From: Ramlibacter humi
GTDB lineage: Bacteria; Pseudomonadota; Gammaproteobacteria; Burkholderiales; Burkholderiaceae_C
Assembly: GCF_004681975.1 (NCBI RefSeq)
Contig: NZ_SMLK01000001.1
Location: 496,001-560,000, forward strand
Length of the DNA stretch: 64,000 nt
Direction of reading: 5' to 3'
How positions within the stretch are numbered: the stretch's first letter is position 1; each line of letters begins with the position of its first letter. Both the position numbers and the translations under genes were made by a program. The notes under the pieces are model-generated. The model ran no database searches and was not told the origin of the DNA. It saw only the letters and a list, made by a program, of their open reading frames with translations. Positions 26,000 through 41,942 of this stretch are shown here, piece after piece.

Positions 26000-27690
26000 C
26001 AGCGCGCCCGCGGTTCGCGCGAGAACAGCAGGACGTTGTCGCGCGCGTCGGTGGGACGCCGCACGGTGGCGGCCAGGCGCCACTGCTTCATGTCCAGCGC
26101 GGCGCTGGCGGCGGGTTGCAGCTCGGAAGGCATCAGCAGCCAGGGGCATTCGGCCGTCGTGGCCGCCGCGCGCAGGTCCAGGCTGCCGTGGTAGCGGAAG
26201 GCCGCGAACTGGCCGCGGTTGAGGCCGAAGGTTTCCACGCAGCCGCCGTCAGGCATGGCCTGCGTGACGCCGCGCACCACGGCCGAGTAGCTGCGCGCGT
26301 AGTCGAGCACCGGCAGCCACAGCGTCATCAGCAGCAGCCAGCACAGCGCGGCGCCGCCGGCGGGCAGCACCAGGCTCTTCCAGATCTCGGCGCGGTGGCG
26401 CGCGGTGCGCCACTTCACCAGCCAGCCCCAGGCGATGGTGCCCGCCAGCGCGGCCGCGAAAGCGATGAGCGAGAAGCTGGGTTCGAAGCCGGGTGCGAGC
26501 CGCGCGACGTTGGCGGCGGGCTTGGCCGGCACGCCCGTCTGCATGGAGATCCACACGACCCAGATCACCACCGCGCAGCCGGAGAAGAAGAGCAGGGTGA
26601 ACCAGTCGATGAGCGAAGAGACGGCGCGGCGCAGCGTGGGCAGCGCGAAGACCGCAAGGGTGGCCAGCGCGGGCAGGCCCAGCAGCAGCGAGCGGTCGGA
26701 CGAACGCGTGAGCACGGTGGACGCGATGGCCACCAGCGCGAACCAGAGCGGCAGCGCCACGTGACGCGCCCCCAGCTGGCGGCGCCAGCGCCAGACCGTC
26801 CAGGCCGCCAGCGGGCCGGCCGGCCAGGTGAACCACAGCAGGAGCTTGCCCAGCGCACGCCAGTCGCGCGGTTCGGCGGAAGACATCAACCGCCATCGCC
26901 AGAGGTCCAGGGCACTGGCGAGCAGGGCGGCGGCGATGGCGGTGGCGAGCATCAGCGCGACCCAGGGCCAGCGCGAAAGCGTTCTCTCGCCATTGGTGGC
27001 CGGATCGACCGCGGTGACGAATGCCCCGCCCAGGCCCAGCAGCACCGCCGTCGTGGGCGCGCCGCTCAGGGCGAGTCCCGCCAGGCCGATGACCACGGCG
27101 GCGGAGGGCATGGCGATGCGCAGCGGCAGCGCGGCCATGCCGTAGAAGGCCAGCGTGGTGAAGCCCAGCTGGGCGAGCGCCGGCGTGGTTTCGTGCGAGA
27201 GCTGCGCCAGTCCCAGGCAGCCGATGAGCGCCAGCAGGCCGCCGTCGGCGATGGCGCGCGCGTAGTCCTTGGGCTGCGCCTCGCCGCCGAAGGCGAAAGG
27301 CACGGGCTGCGCGCGCGGCGTGCGGGCCAGGTAGTAGATGCCGTACCAGGCGGCCAGCAGCGCCAGCACGAGAAGCGCGACGAAGGGCAGGCGGGCGGCG
27401 AAATCGCCCGGCACGAAACCGGGTGCCAGGCGCATCGCCCACGCACCCAGCCAGTAAGGCAGCAGCGCGTCGAATTCCGGCGGCTGGCCCTGCAGCGTGG
27501 GGGCCAGCCAGTTGGCGCCGCCCAGCGCCAGTTCGTGCATGTAGCCGAACGCCGTGACGTCGGCGTTCTTCCACGGGTCGCGGCCCACGAAGCCCGGCAC
27601 GACGTACGCCGCGCAGAACAGCAGCAGCGCCGCGCGCGGCAGCCGCCGCACGGCGCTCTGGGCGACGATCGCGGGGGTGGGCTGGTTCAC
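25999..27690 (-). CDS. GT39/ArnT-like integral membrane glycosyltransferase
   Basis: 563 residues with an N-terminal hydrophobic helix followed by GRDPWKNADVTAFGYMHELA near residue 36; in GT-C enzymes such as ArnT and PMT the acidic residue of this first periplasmic loop is catalytic. About eleven further hydrophobic segments follow, and a soluble periplasmic tail (about 450-563). The family moves a sugar from a lipid carrier to lipid A or protein. The acceptor here is unknown. It is the first gene of a two-gene unit with the MATE exporter. Confidence 0.78.
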   Translation of the reverse strand: MNQPTPAIVAQSAVRRLPRAALLLFCAAYVVPGFVGRDPWKNADVTAFGYMHELALGGANWLAPTLQGQPPEFDALLPYWLGAWAMRLAPGFVPGDFAARLPFVALLVLALLAAWYGIYYLARTPRAQPVPFAFGGEAQPKDYARAIADGGLLALIGCLGLAQLSHETTPALAQLGFTTLAFYGMAALPLRIAMPSAAVVIGLAGLALSGAPTTAVLLGLGGAFVTAVDPATNGERTLSRWPWVALMLATAIAAALLASALDLWRWRLMSSAEPRDWRALGKLLLWFTWPAGPLAAWTVWRWRRQLGARHVALPLWFALVAIASTVLTRSSDRSLLLGLPALATLAVFALPTLRRAVSSLIDWFTLLFFSGCAVVIWVVWISMQTGVPAKPAANVARLAPGFEPSFSLIAFAAALAGTIAWGWLVKWRTARHRAEIWKSLVLPAGGAALCWLLLMTLWLPVLDYARSYSAVVRGVTQAMPDGGCVETFGLNRGQFAAFRYHGSLDLRAAATTAECPWLLMPSELQPAASAALDMKQWRLAATVRRPTDARDNVLLFSREPRAR

Positions 27691-27724
27691 GCGCGCGAGT
27701 GTGTCATGCGGGGCGGCGGGCCAA

Positions 27725-27760
27725 GAAAAAAGGCAGCGCGGTCGCCCGGGCTGCCTTTTT
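27725..27760 (-). terminator. Rho-independent terminator of rpmE2
   Basis: AAAAAGGCAGC (27726-27736) pairs with GCTGCCTTTTT (27750-27760). On the minus strand the stem is followed by a run of Ts. It is A-rich on one flank and T-rich on the other, so it could also act on transcripts from the other direction. Confidence 0.85.
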
Positions 27761-27777
27761 GCCGGCGGTAGACGCGC

Positions 27778-28038
27778 TTACTTGGCGGCGGTCTTGCCGA
27801 ACTTCTTGAAGAACTTGTCGACGCGGCCGCCCATGTCGTTCACCGACTTCTGGGTGCCCGTGTAGAACGGGTGCGACTCGCTGGAGGTGTCCAGCTTGTA
27901 CAGCGGCAGCTCGCGGCCGTCGTCCGTCTTGCCCATTTCGCGGGTCGGGACGCACGAACGCGTGACGAACTTGAAGCCGTTGGACAGGTCCACGAAGAGC
28001 ACTTCGCGGTAGTTGGGGTGGATGCCTTCTTTGGCCAT
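27778..28038 (-). CDS. rpmE2: 50S ribosomal protein L31 type B
   Basis: 86 residues, the longer zinc-free type: it lacks the CxxC pairs of type A L31. The sequence opens [19 protein letters not shown] and contains [14 protein letters not shown], both typical. Type B L31 is often used when zinc is scarce in organisms carrying both types, but many Burkholderiales keep only this form. A terminator lies directly downstream. Confidence 0.96.
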   Translation of the reverse strand: MAKEGIHPNYREVLFVDLSNGFKFVTRSCVPTREMGKTDDGRELPLYKLDTSSESHPFYTGTQKSVNDMGGRVDKFFKKFGKTAAK

Positions 28039-28179
28039 GGTGATTCCTCTTCTCGGTCGCTGCGGCAGCCGGCCCCGGACGATTCCAGGCTACTTTCCGC
28101 GGAAAACCCGGCATTCTACCTTCAAAGAGGGCATGAACGGCCATCGCGGCGGCGGGTTCCCATCCGTTTGAGGGGTTCG

Positions 28180-28198
28180 TTGCACGTAACCCGTGTAA
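28180..28198. promoter_or_regulatory. Candidate operator of the PIN toxin-antitoxin pair
   Basis: TTGCACG and CGTGTAA form an inverted repeat (six of seven positions) around a 5-bp centre, ending ten bases before the antitoxin ATG. Ribbon-helix-helix antitoxins typically bind such short palindromes in their own promoter to autorepress. The role is inferred. Confidence 0.45.
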
Positions 28199-28207
28199 AG
28201 TGGGCGC

Positions 28208-28492
28208 ATGGCCAACCTGACCCTCTCCATCGACGACGCCCTGCTGCGGGCGGCGCGCGCGCGGGCCGCGAACGAGGGCACCAGCATCAACGAGATCTGC
28301 CGCAAGGCGATCGAGCAATACGCGAAGGTGGACACCTACGAAGAGCGCCTGCGCCGCTTCGATGACATGATGGCCCGCATCGACGCGTTGCCGCCGCGGG
28401 ATACCGAAGGCCCCGCCTGGGAAGGCCGCGAGAAGTTGTACGAGGACGTGATGAACCACCGGCTCAGGACCTGGCTGGCGGGCAAGAAGTGA
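28208..28492 (+). CDS. Ribbon-helix-helix antitoxin (VapB-like)
   Basis: 94 residues. The N-terminal 40 residues fit a ribbon-helix-helix DNA-binding domain: strand ANLTLSIDDALL, helix RAARARAANEG, then TSINEICRKAIEQYA. The rest (about 45-94) is charged and likely wraps the toxin active site. Its TGA overlaps the GTG start of the toxin (GTGA), the standard antitoxin-first arrangement. An inverted repeat lies just upstream. Confidence 0.82.
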   Translation: MANLTLSIDDALLRAARARAANEGTSINEICRKAIEQYAKVDTYEERLRRFDDMMARIDALPPRDTEGPAWEGREKLYEDVMNHRLRTWLAGKK

Positions 28493-29265
28493 TCTTCGCC
28501 GACTCCAACATCCTCGTGTACGCCGTGGACCGGCGAGAGCCGGTCAAGCGCCCAATTGCCCAGCGGCTGCTTCGTGAGCCATCGGCCAGTCGCACGCTTG
28601 TTCTCAGCACGCAGGTGCTGCAGGAGTTCTACACCACGGTCCTGCGCAAGCGGATGCTGACGCAGCAGGAAGCGGCGGCCGCGGTTCTCGACCTGTCGGC
28701 CAATGAAATCGTGACCATCACGCCGGAGTTGGTCCTTCGAGCGATCGACCTGCACCAGCAGCACTCGATGCACTACTGGGACGCGGTCATCGTCCTCAGC
28801 GCGGCGCAGGCAGGCTGTTCGACCGTGTATTCCGAGGACATGCAGCATGGCCGCACCATTGCCGGTGTGGAGATCGTGAATCCGTTCCGGCGCGAAATTC
28901 ACGAGCCGTCCACCGCCTACCTGCAGGCTTCCACGCCCGAGGCAGTGGACGAAGTCCTGCGCGAAGCCATCGCGCACAGGCGCCTGATCTCGTTCCATTA
29001 CGAAGGCCGCCCCAAGGAGGGCGAACCTCACGACTACGGCCTGATCGGCGGCGAGCGCCGGCTCAACTTCTTCCAGACCAGGGGCCGCAGCCGCAACGGC
29101 GTGGAGGAATCGGGCAAGTGGAAGACGCTGGACCCGGCGAAGATGAGCCAGGTGCGCCTGCTGAAGGCATCGTTCCCGGGCACGCGCGCCGTGGCGCGCG
29201 GCGCGCACAAGAAGTGGGAAGAGGTGATCGCGTCCGTGACGCTGGACGCGACCCGCAAGCGCTGA
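28489..29265 (+). CDS. PIN-domain toxin fused to a WYL-like domain
   Basis: 258 residues, about twice a normal VapC (130-140). Residues 1-135 are a PIN ribonuclease domain with the four acidic positions D5 (FADSNILVY), E46 (LQEFYTT), D98 (MHYWDAVIV) and E116/D117 (VYSEDMQHG); VapC toxins cleave tRNA or rRNA. Residues 148-258 read as a WYL-type domain (LREAIAHRRLISFHYEG, EPHDYGLIGGERRL, SQVRLLKASFPG), otherwise a ligand- or nucleic-acid-sensing module in regulators. The GTG start overlaps the antitoxin stop. The reading frame crosses the junction without a stop. The fusion could gate toxicity by a ligand, which is inference. Confidence 0.8.
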   Translation: MIFADSNILVYAVDRREPVKRPIAQRLLREPSASRTLVLSTQVLQEFYTTVLRKRMLTQQEAAAAVLDLSANEIVTITPELVLRAIDLHQQHSMHYWDAVIVLSAAQAGCSTVYSEDMQHGRTIAGVEIVNPFRREIHEPSTAYLQASTPEAVDEVLREAIAHRRLISFHYEGRPKEGEPHDYGLIGGERRLNFFQTRGRSRNGVEESGKWKTLDPAKMSQVRLLKASFPGTRAVARGAHKKWEEVIASVTLDATRKR

Positions 29266-29271
29266 ACGGCG

Positions 29272-30537
29272 TCAGCCGCCGCGGCGCATCATGTCGAAGA
29301 ACTCGACGTTGGTCTTGGTGGCCTTCATCGACTTCAGCACCATCTCCATCGCCTCGATCTCGTCCATGTTGTACATGAACTGGCGCAGGATGCGGGTCTT
29401 CTGCAGGATCTCGGGCGCCAGCAGCAGTTCCTCGCGGCGCGTGCCGCTGCGATTGAGCTGGATGGAGGGGAAGACGCGCTTCTCGTACAGGCGGCGGTCC
29501 AGGTGGATTTCGCTGTTGCCGGTGCCCTTGAACTCCTCGAAGATGACTTCGTCCATGCGCGAGCCGGTGTCGATCAGCGCGGTGCCGATGATGGTGAGCG
29601 AGCCGCCTTCCTCCACGTTGCGCGCCGCGCCCAGGAAGCGCTTGGGGCGCTGCAGCGCGTTGGCGTCCACGCCGCCGGTCAGCACCTTGCCCGAGGAGGG
29701 CACGACGTTGTTGTAGGCGCGGGCCAGGCGGGTGATGGAGTCCAGCAGGATCACCACGTCCTTCTTCAGTTCCACCAGGCGCTTGGCGCGCTCGATGACC
29801 ATCTCGGCCACGTGCACGTGGCGCGCGGCGGGCTCGTCGAAGGTGGAGGCGATGACCTCGCCCTTCACCGAGCGCTGCATCTCGGTCACTTCCTCGGGGC
29901 GCTCGTCGACCAGCAGCACCATGAGGATGGAGTCGGGGTAGTTGGTGGCGATGGCGTGTGCCATGTGCTGCATCATCACCGTCTTGCCGCTCTTGGGCGG
30001 CGCCACCAGCAGCGCGCGCTGGCCCTTGCCGATGGGGGCGATGATGTCGATGACGCGGCCGGTGATGTTCTCGTCGCCCTTGAACGCGTCGCGCTCGAGT
30101 TTCATCTGCTCCTTGGGGAACAAGGGCGTCAGGTTCTCGAACATGATCTTGTGCTTGTTCTGCTCGGGCGGCAGGCCGTTGACCTTGTCCAGCTTGGTCA
30201 GCGCGAAGTAGCGCTCGCCGTCCTTGGGCGTGCGCACCTCGCCTTCGATCATGTCGCCGGTGTGCAGGTTGAAGCGGCGCACCTGGCTGGGCGAGATGTA
30301 GATGTCGTCGGTGCTGGCCGTGTAGCTGGTGTCCGGGCTGCGCAGGAAGCCGAAGCCGTCGGGCAGGATTTCCAGCACCCCGTCGGCGAACACCTGCTCG
30401 CCGTTGCGCGCGCGCTTCTTGATGATGGCGAACATCAGCTCCTGCTTGCGCATGCGGCCGGTGTTTTCGATCTCCAGCTCTTCGGCTTGCTTGAGGACTT
30501 CGGAGACGTGGAGCGCCTTGAGTTCGTTCAGATGCAT
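29272..30537 (-). CDS. rho: Transcription termination factor Rho
   Basis: 421 residues, standard length. N-terminal helical and cold-shock-like RNA-binding domains ([15 protein letters not shown] near residue 58), then the hexameric RecA-type motor: Walker A APPKSGKT near residue 178, Walker [17 protein letters not shown] near residue 260, and the R-loop/Q-loop region [19 protein letters not shown]. It ends factor-dependent transcripts. The stop lies 6 bp from the end of the toxin gene, converging. Confidence 0.98.
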   Translation of the reverse strand: MHLNELKALHVSEVLKQAEELEIENTGRMRKQELMFAIIKKRARNGEQVFADGVLEILPDGFGFLRSPDTSYTASTDDIYISPSQVRRFNLHTGDMIEGEVRTPKDGERYFALTKLDKVNGLPPEQNKHKIMFENLTPLFPKEQMKLERDAFKGDENITGRVIDIIAPIGKGQRALLVAPPKSGKTVMMQHMAHAIATNYPDSILMVLLVDERPEEVTEMQRSVKGEVIASTFDEPAARHVHVAEMVIERAKRLVELKKDVVILLDSITRLARAYNNVVPSSGKVLTGGVDANALQRPKRFLGAARNVEEGGSLTIIGTALIDTGSRMDEVIFEEFKGTGNSEIHLDRRLYEKRVFPSIQLNRSGTRREELLLAPEILQKTRILRQFMYNMDEIEAMEMVLKSMKATKTNVEFFDMMRRGG

Positions 30538-30680
30538 GGCTGCGACTGCGTTGGATGCGCCCGTGGCGGGCGTTTTGTTGTCGAACTTGGGGGGAAGGTC
30601 CTGTGCCGCGGCTGAGGCGCCGGGCTGACCGGGGGTCGAACTGCCTGCCGTCGTGGGGCAGGTCAGCGATTCAGGAAGGG

Positions 30681-30686
30681 ATTATA
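30681..30686 (-). promoter_or_regulatory. rho: -10 element of a probable rho promoter
   Basis: The minus strand reads CCTATAATCCC here, a perfect TATAAT in very GC-rich DNA, in the 203-bp gap between trxA and rho. No good -35 is visible at 16-18 bp. It gives rho a leader of about 140 nt, in line with autoregulated rho leaders. Confidence 0.5.
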
Positions 30687-30691
30687 GGAGC

Positions 30692-30717
30692 AAAGGCCCG
30701 CGCGGGGGCGGGCCTTT
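30692..30717 (-). terminator. Hairpin downstream of trxA
   Basis: AAAGGCCCGC and GCGGGCCTTT form a 10-bp perfect stem with a 6-base loop, 23 bases after the trxA stop. A T-run is lacking on the minus strand, so termination may be partial. The rho -10 lies just beyond it. Confidence 0.6.
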
Positions 30718-30740
30718 GGGGAGGGAAAGCGATAAGGCGC

Positions 30741-31073
30741 TTACGCCAGCTGCTGGTCGAGGAAGGCCGTGAGCTGCGCCTTGCTCATCGCGCCCACCTT
30801 GGTGGCCGCCAGCTGGCCGTCCTTGAACAGCATCAGCGTGGGGATGCCGCGGATGCCGAACTTGGCGGGGATGTCGCGGTTCTCGTCCACGTTCATCTTG
30901 GCCACCTGCAGCTTGTCCTTGTAGGCCGAAGAGACCTCGTCCAGGATGGGCGCGATCATCTTGCACGGGCCGCACCACTCGGCCCAGTAGTCGACCAGCA
31001 CGGGCTTGTCGGCCTGCAGGACGTCGGATTCGAAACTGGCGTCGGAGATGTGCTTGATGAGGTCGCTGGCCAT
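30741..31073 (-). CDS. trxA: Thioredoxin
   Basis: 110 residues from ATG 31073 (a ribosome site AGGAAA precedes it; an upstream in-frame start would add an unrelated 23-residue leader). The active-site WAEWCGPCK is near residue 30 and the cis-proline in GIRGIPTL near residue 75. It is a general cytoplasmic disulfide reductase working with thioredoxin reductase. It lies directly upstream of rho, as in E. coli and many betaproteobacteria. Confidence 0.97.
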   Translation of the reverse strand: MASDLIKHISDASFESDVLQADKPVLVDYWAEWCGPCKMIAPILDEVSSAYKDKLQVAKMNVDENRDIPAKFGIRGIPTLMLFKDGQLAATKVGAMSKAQLTAFLDQQLA

Positions 31074-31208
31074 GGCGGTTTCCTTTCTGTCTGGCAACGG
31101 TGCCGCTCTCAGTTCGGTCCATTGTGGCAGAAAGCAAGCCACCCCGCCGGGCTTGGGGCAGTGGCTTGACGCTATGGATGTGATAGCGGCGCGGCCCTTG
31201 CCCGATGG

Positions 31209-31580
31209 TCAGAACTGGCTGCGGTAGGTCAGCTTGCGGCCGCGCAACAGGATCTTCCCGCCGTTGTCCAGCTCCATGCCGATCGCCTTCATCTCGGTGA
31301 CCACGCCGCGGGAAGGCGGCAGCACGGTTTCGCGGGCGGCCTGCGGTTCGCGCTGGCGCACCAGCGACAGCGCATCCGGCCGCGCCGGCTTGTCGCGGCG
31401 CCATTGGGTGATGTCCACCAGCAGCCTTTCGGCCTGTTGCACCGGGCCTTGCGCAGCGGCCGATGCGGCAGGGGAGCTCGCCGTGTTCACCGCCATCAAC
31501 ACGCCGTCCGCATCCGCTTGCGCGTGAGCGGCGCCCGCGGCGCAACAACCGAAAGCAACCCACAACAACTGGTGTCGCAT
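31209..31580 (-). CDS. Small exported protein of unknown function
   Basis: 123 residues beginning MRHQLLWVAFGCCAAGAAHA, a Sec signal peptide with cleavage after AHA (about residue 20). The mature part is polar with LLVDITQWRRDKPARPDALS in the middle and a basic C-terminal strand GGKILLRGRKLTYRSQF. No family was recognised. Two cysteines lie in the signal peptide only. It is 79 bp downstream of the hybrid kinase stop on the same strand and could belong to its transcript. Confidence 0.6.
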   Translation of the reverse strand: MRHQLLWVAFGCCAAGAAHAQADADGVLMAVNTASSPAASAAAQGPVQQAERLLVDITQWRRDKPARPDALSLVRQREPQAARETVLPPSRGVVTEMKAIGMELDNGGKILLRGRKLTYRSQF

Positions 31581-31659
31581 CGCACACTCCCTCGAATCTC
31601 GATCGGAGTGTCCGGCCGCCGCCGGGCCGCGCGCTGTGGGACGCCGGCAGCGGAGGCTG

Positions 31660-33411
31660 TCATCCGCCACCGCCAGGCCGGGAAGGTGCCAGAGGCTGGG
31701 ACTGCTGCTGCCCAGGCACCGGCATCGAAGCGCGCGCGCGTGCGCTTTCCACCAGCGACGGCAGCACCTTGGGGTCGATCGGCTTGACCAGGTGATGGTC
31801 GAAGCCCGCTTCGCGCGAGCGCTGCAGGTCCTGCGGTTGCCCCCAGCCGGTGACGGCCACCAGCATGCGCGCCGCGCCGCCCGCCTGCAGGCGGATGCGT
31901 TGCGCCGCCTCGTAGCCGTTCAGGCGCGGCATGCCGATGTCCAGCAGCACCAGCTGCGGGTCGAAGGCGGCGGCGATCTGCACGGCCTGTTCGCCGTCGT
32001 GGGCCTGGCGCACCTCGTTGCCGAATTCCGAGAGCAGGGCGGCCAACGTCTCCGCCGCGTCGTTGTTGTCGTCCGCCACCAGGATGCGCAGCGAGCCGGG
32101 CGCCACCGCCGCGGGCGCGGGGCTCTCCTCCTGCGGCAGCTGTTCGCCGATGGACAGCGGCAGCGAGACATGGAAGCGGCTGCCGCGGCCCACGCCCTCG
32201 CTGTGCGCCTTGATGCTGCCGCCGTGCATCTGCACCAGCCGCTGCGTCAGCGACAGGCCGATGCCCAGGCCGCCGCGCGAGCGCGAAAGCGCCGACTCCA
32301 CCTGCGAGAACATCTCGAACACCTCGTCCAGCCGGTCCGACGGGATGCCGATGCCGGTGTCGCGCACGGTGACCACGGCCTGTTCGCGTTCCACCATCAC
32401 GCCCAGCTCGATGCGGCCGCCCGGATCGGTGTACTTCACGGCGTTGTTCAACAGGTTGGTGAAAGCCTGCGCCAGCCGCGTGCGGTCGGCGTTCACCAGC
32501 AGCTGCCGGTCGGGCAACAGCACCGCCAGTTCGTGGCCGCTGTCCTGCGCCAGCGGGCGGATGGCTTCCAGCGCATCGGCCAGCACGTCGTTCAGCGCGA
32601 CCACCTCGCGCCGCAGCTCGATGCGGCCGCGGTTGATGCGGCTGACGTCCATCAGGTCGTCGATCAGCCGGCTGAGCAGGCGCACCTGGCGGTCGATGAG
32701 GTTGGAGCCCCACAGCACGCGCTCGGCGTCGTCCGGCTTGCGCTTGAGCAGCTCCACCGCGTTGCGCACCGGCGCCAGCGGGTTGCGCAGCTCGTGCGCC
32801 AGCGTCGCCAGGAACTCGTCCTTGCGGCGGTGCGCGTCCAGCAGACGCGCCTCGCTGTCCTGCAGCTCGCTGGTGCGCTCGGTCACGCGGCGGTCCAGCG
32901 ATTCGTTCAGCTCCGACAGGCGCTGCTCGGCGTTGCGGCGCTCGGCCACCTCGCCCAGCAGCAGGCGGTTGGCGGTCTCCAGCGCGCGGCCGCGGCGGTG
33001 CAGTTCGGCGAACACCGCGACCTTGGATCGCAGCACAGAAGGGTTCACCGGCTTGTGCAGGTAGTCGACGGCGCCGGTGCCGTAGCCTTCCAGGATGTGC
33101 TGGTCCTCGTTGTAGTAGGCGGTCAGGAAGATGATCGGCAGGCGCGAGGTCTTCTTGCGCTCCTTCACCAGCTGGGCCACCTCGAAGCCGTTCATGCCGG
33201 GCATGCGCACGTCCAGCACCAGCACCGCGAACTCCTCGGCCATCAGCGCCAGCAGCGCTTCCTCGCCGGAGGTCGCGCGCACCAGCCGGTAGCCGGGGTC
33301 GTTCAGCACCGTCTCCAGCACGAGCAGGTTCTTCGGCTCGTCGTCGACGATCAGGATGTTGACCGCGCCGGCGTCGTGGCCGGCCAGGGGGTCAAGGGGG
33401 AGATTGCTCAT
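31660..33411 (-). CDS. Hybrid sensor kinase REC-HisKA-HATPase-REC
   Basis: 583 residues, no membrane segment. An N-terminal receiver (about 17-135, phospho-site D67 in VLVLDVRMPG) is followed by a coiled-coil linker (140-195), HisKA with H206 in TLAHELRNPL, an HATPase (GGLGIGLSLTQ near residue 385) and a C-terminal receiver (about 455-570, LLDIGMPRLNG). The two receivers bracket the kinase, so it can take in and hand on phosphate. It starts 7 bp after the poly-HAMP kinase, so both should act in one cytoplasmic relay. No DNA-binding output domain is encoded nearby. Confidence 0.92.
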   Translation of the reverse strand: MSNLPLDPLAGHDAGAVNILIVDDEPKNLLVLETVLNDPGYRLVRATSGEEALLALMAEEFAVLVLDVRMPGMNGFEVAQLVKERKKTSRLPIIFLTAYYNEDQHILEGYGTGAVDYLHKPVNPSVLRSKVAVFAELHRRGRALETANRLLLGEVAERRNAEQRLSELNESLDRRVTERTSELQDSEARLLDAHRRKDEFLATLAHELRNPLAPVRNAVELLKRKPDDAERVLWGSNLIDRQVRLLSRLIDDLMDVSRINRGRIELRREVVALNDVLADALEAIRPLAQDSGHELAVLLPDRQLLVNADRTRLAQAFTNLLNNAVKYTDPGGRIELGVMVEREQAVVTVRDTGIGIPSDRLDEVFEMFSQVESALSRSRGGLGIGLSLTQRLVQMHGGSIKAHSEGVGRGSRFHVSLPLSIGEQLPQEESPAPAAVAPGSLRILVADDNNDAAETLAALLSEFGNEVRQAHDGEQAVQIAAAFDPQLVLLDIGMPRLNGYEAAQRIRLQAGGAARMLVAVTGWGQPQDLQRSREAGFDHHLVKPIDPKVLPSLVESARARASMPVPGQQQSQPLAPSRPGGGG

Positions 33412-33418
33412 TGCCGGA

Positions 33419-40594
<7,176 letters not shown>

Positions 40595-41090
40595 GGAGGC
40601 TTGTTCCTGTATCCGCTTCCCTGGGCCGGATGGGCGGACCACGCCGCGCCCGGGAAATCTCTTGCACTGCGCGCAAGCTCAGCAGCTTGCAGCGGAGCAG
40701 TAGTGTGGGCAGGGACTCACACGGATGGCGTAGGACGGCGCCGACACTTGAGACGCGGTCGCGCATCCGTCGCCGATGTCGTGTTAGGCCACTCTGCGTT
40801 GTGGCGTTCGCGAGACCTCAACCATGCAAAAGCCACAGCCGCAAAGGCATGCAGCTCAGCGCCGGGCCGTTCCCGACGTTGCGAAGCGTCACGCCCTCCA
40901 ACCACCTATTGACGGACGCCTGCTCGGCCGTGCGCTTTCCCATGCCCGGCCTTTGATGTCAGTCTTATGTTTGCAGGACGTAAGCCTTGAAAGGGCTGGC
41001 TCGGCCACGCTCCGTGCGGCGCCGAACCCACCACACTGTCGCCATCGCAAGCTCCGCCCCCGCGGAGCCTCCAACCTGCGGGAGGCTGGC
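40595..41090. other. 496-bp gap between kinase and glycan cluster
   Basis: A divergent intergenic region serving the giant kinase (leftward) and the sugar nucleotidyltransferase (rightward). Its base composition is less GC-extreme than the coding DNA around it. No convincing ORF with a ribosome site, RNA gene or strong palindrome was recognised. TTGACG at 40917-40922 is a possible -35 for the rightward gene but lacks a good -10 partner. Confidence 0.5.
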
Positions 41091-41933
41091 ATGAAGGTCG
41101 TTTTGTTTTGCGGTGGCCTGGGCATGCGCATCCGGGACGCCGAGAACCTGCCGAAGCCGCTGGTGCACATCGGGCACCGCCCGCTCCTGTGGCACGTGAT
41201 GAAGTACTACGCCCATTACGGGCACAAAGACTTCATCCTCTGCCTGGGCTACCGCGCGGAGGCGATCAAGGACTACTTCCTTCGCTACAACGAATGCGTG
41301 TCCAACGACTTCGTGCTGTCGGGCGGCGGCAAGACGCTGGAGCTGATGAGCCGCGACATCGAGGACTGGCGCATCACTTTCGTCGACACCGGCGTGTCGT
41401 CCAACATCGGCCAGCGCCTGCGGGCGGTGCAGAAGTACCTGGAAGGCGAGGAGGTGTTCCTGGCCAACTACAGCGACGGCCTGACGGACCTGCCGCTGCC
41501 GCAGCAGCTGCAGCACTTCGAGCGCCACCAGGCGGTGGCCAGCTTCATGTGCGTGCGGCCCAACCTGAGCTACCACGTGGTGGCGCTGCGTCCGGGCAGC
41601 GAACTCGTCGCCGACATCCACCCCATCGCCAACGGCGACATGCGCATCAACGGCGGCTACTTCATCTTCCGCAAGCAGATCTTCGAGTACATGCGGGAGG
41701 GGGAGGAACTGGTCGAGCAGCCCTTCCTGCGGCTCGCGCGCGACAAGCTGCTGCTGGCGCACTGCTACGACGGCTTCTGGGCCAGCATGGACACCCTGAA
41801 GGACAAGCAGCACCTGGAAAGCCTGTACACGGCCGGTGCGGCCGCGTGGCAGCCCTGGAAGGTGCAGCCGGCGGCCAGCGCCGCGCCCGTGCTCACGCCG
41901 GTCGCCGCGGATGCGGCCGCGCAGGTGCACTGA
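41091..41933 (+). CDS. Sugar-1-phosphate cytidylyltransferase-like (RfbF-type)
   Basis: 280 residues. The nucleotidyltransferase signature is MKVVLFCGGLGMRIRDAENLPKP..G, with LLWHVMKYYAHYGHKDFILCLGY and NYSDGLTDL (the metal aspartate) following; the pattern is closest to glucose-1-phosphate cytidylyltransferases (usual ~257). GGYFIFRK near residue 186 matches too. The last ~35 residues are an Ala/Pro-rich extension. GGGAGG precedes the ATG. It should activate a hexose-1-phosphate with CTP as entry to the glycan cluster. 9 bp separate it from the PIG-L gene. Confidence 0.85.
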   Translation: MKVVLFCGGLGMRIRDAENLPKPLVHIGHRPLLWHVMKYYAHYGHKDFILCLGYRAEAIKDYFLRYNECVSNDFVLSGGGKTLELMSRDIEDWRITFVDTGVSSNIGQRLRAVQKYLEGEEVFLANYSDGLTDLPLPQQLQHFERHQAVASFMCVRPNLSYHVVALRPGSELVADIHPIANGDMRINGGYFIFRKQIFEYMREGEELVEQPFLRLARDKLLLAHCYDGFWASMDTLKDKQHLESLYTAGAAAWQPWKVQPAASAAPVLTPVAADAAAQVH

Positions 41934-41942
41934 GCGCGGGCC

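Noticed and set aside
27778-28038. L31 as evidence of a zinc-responsive promoter
   Set aside because: No Zur-like operator could be recognised in 28039-28207; type B L31 alone does not prove zinc control.
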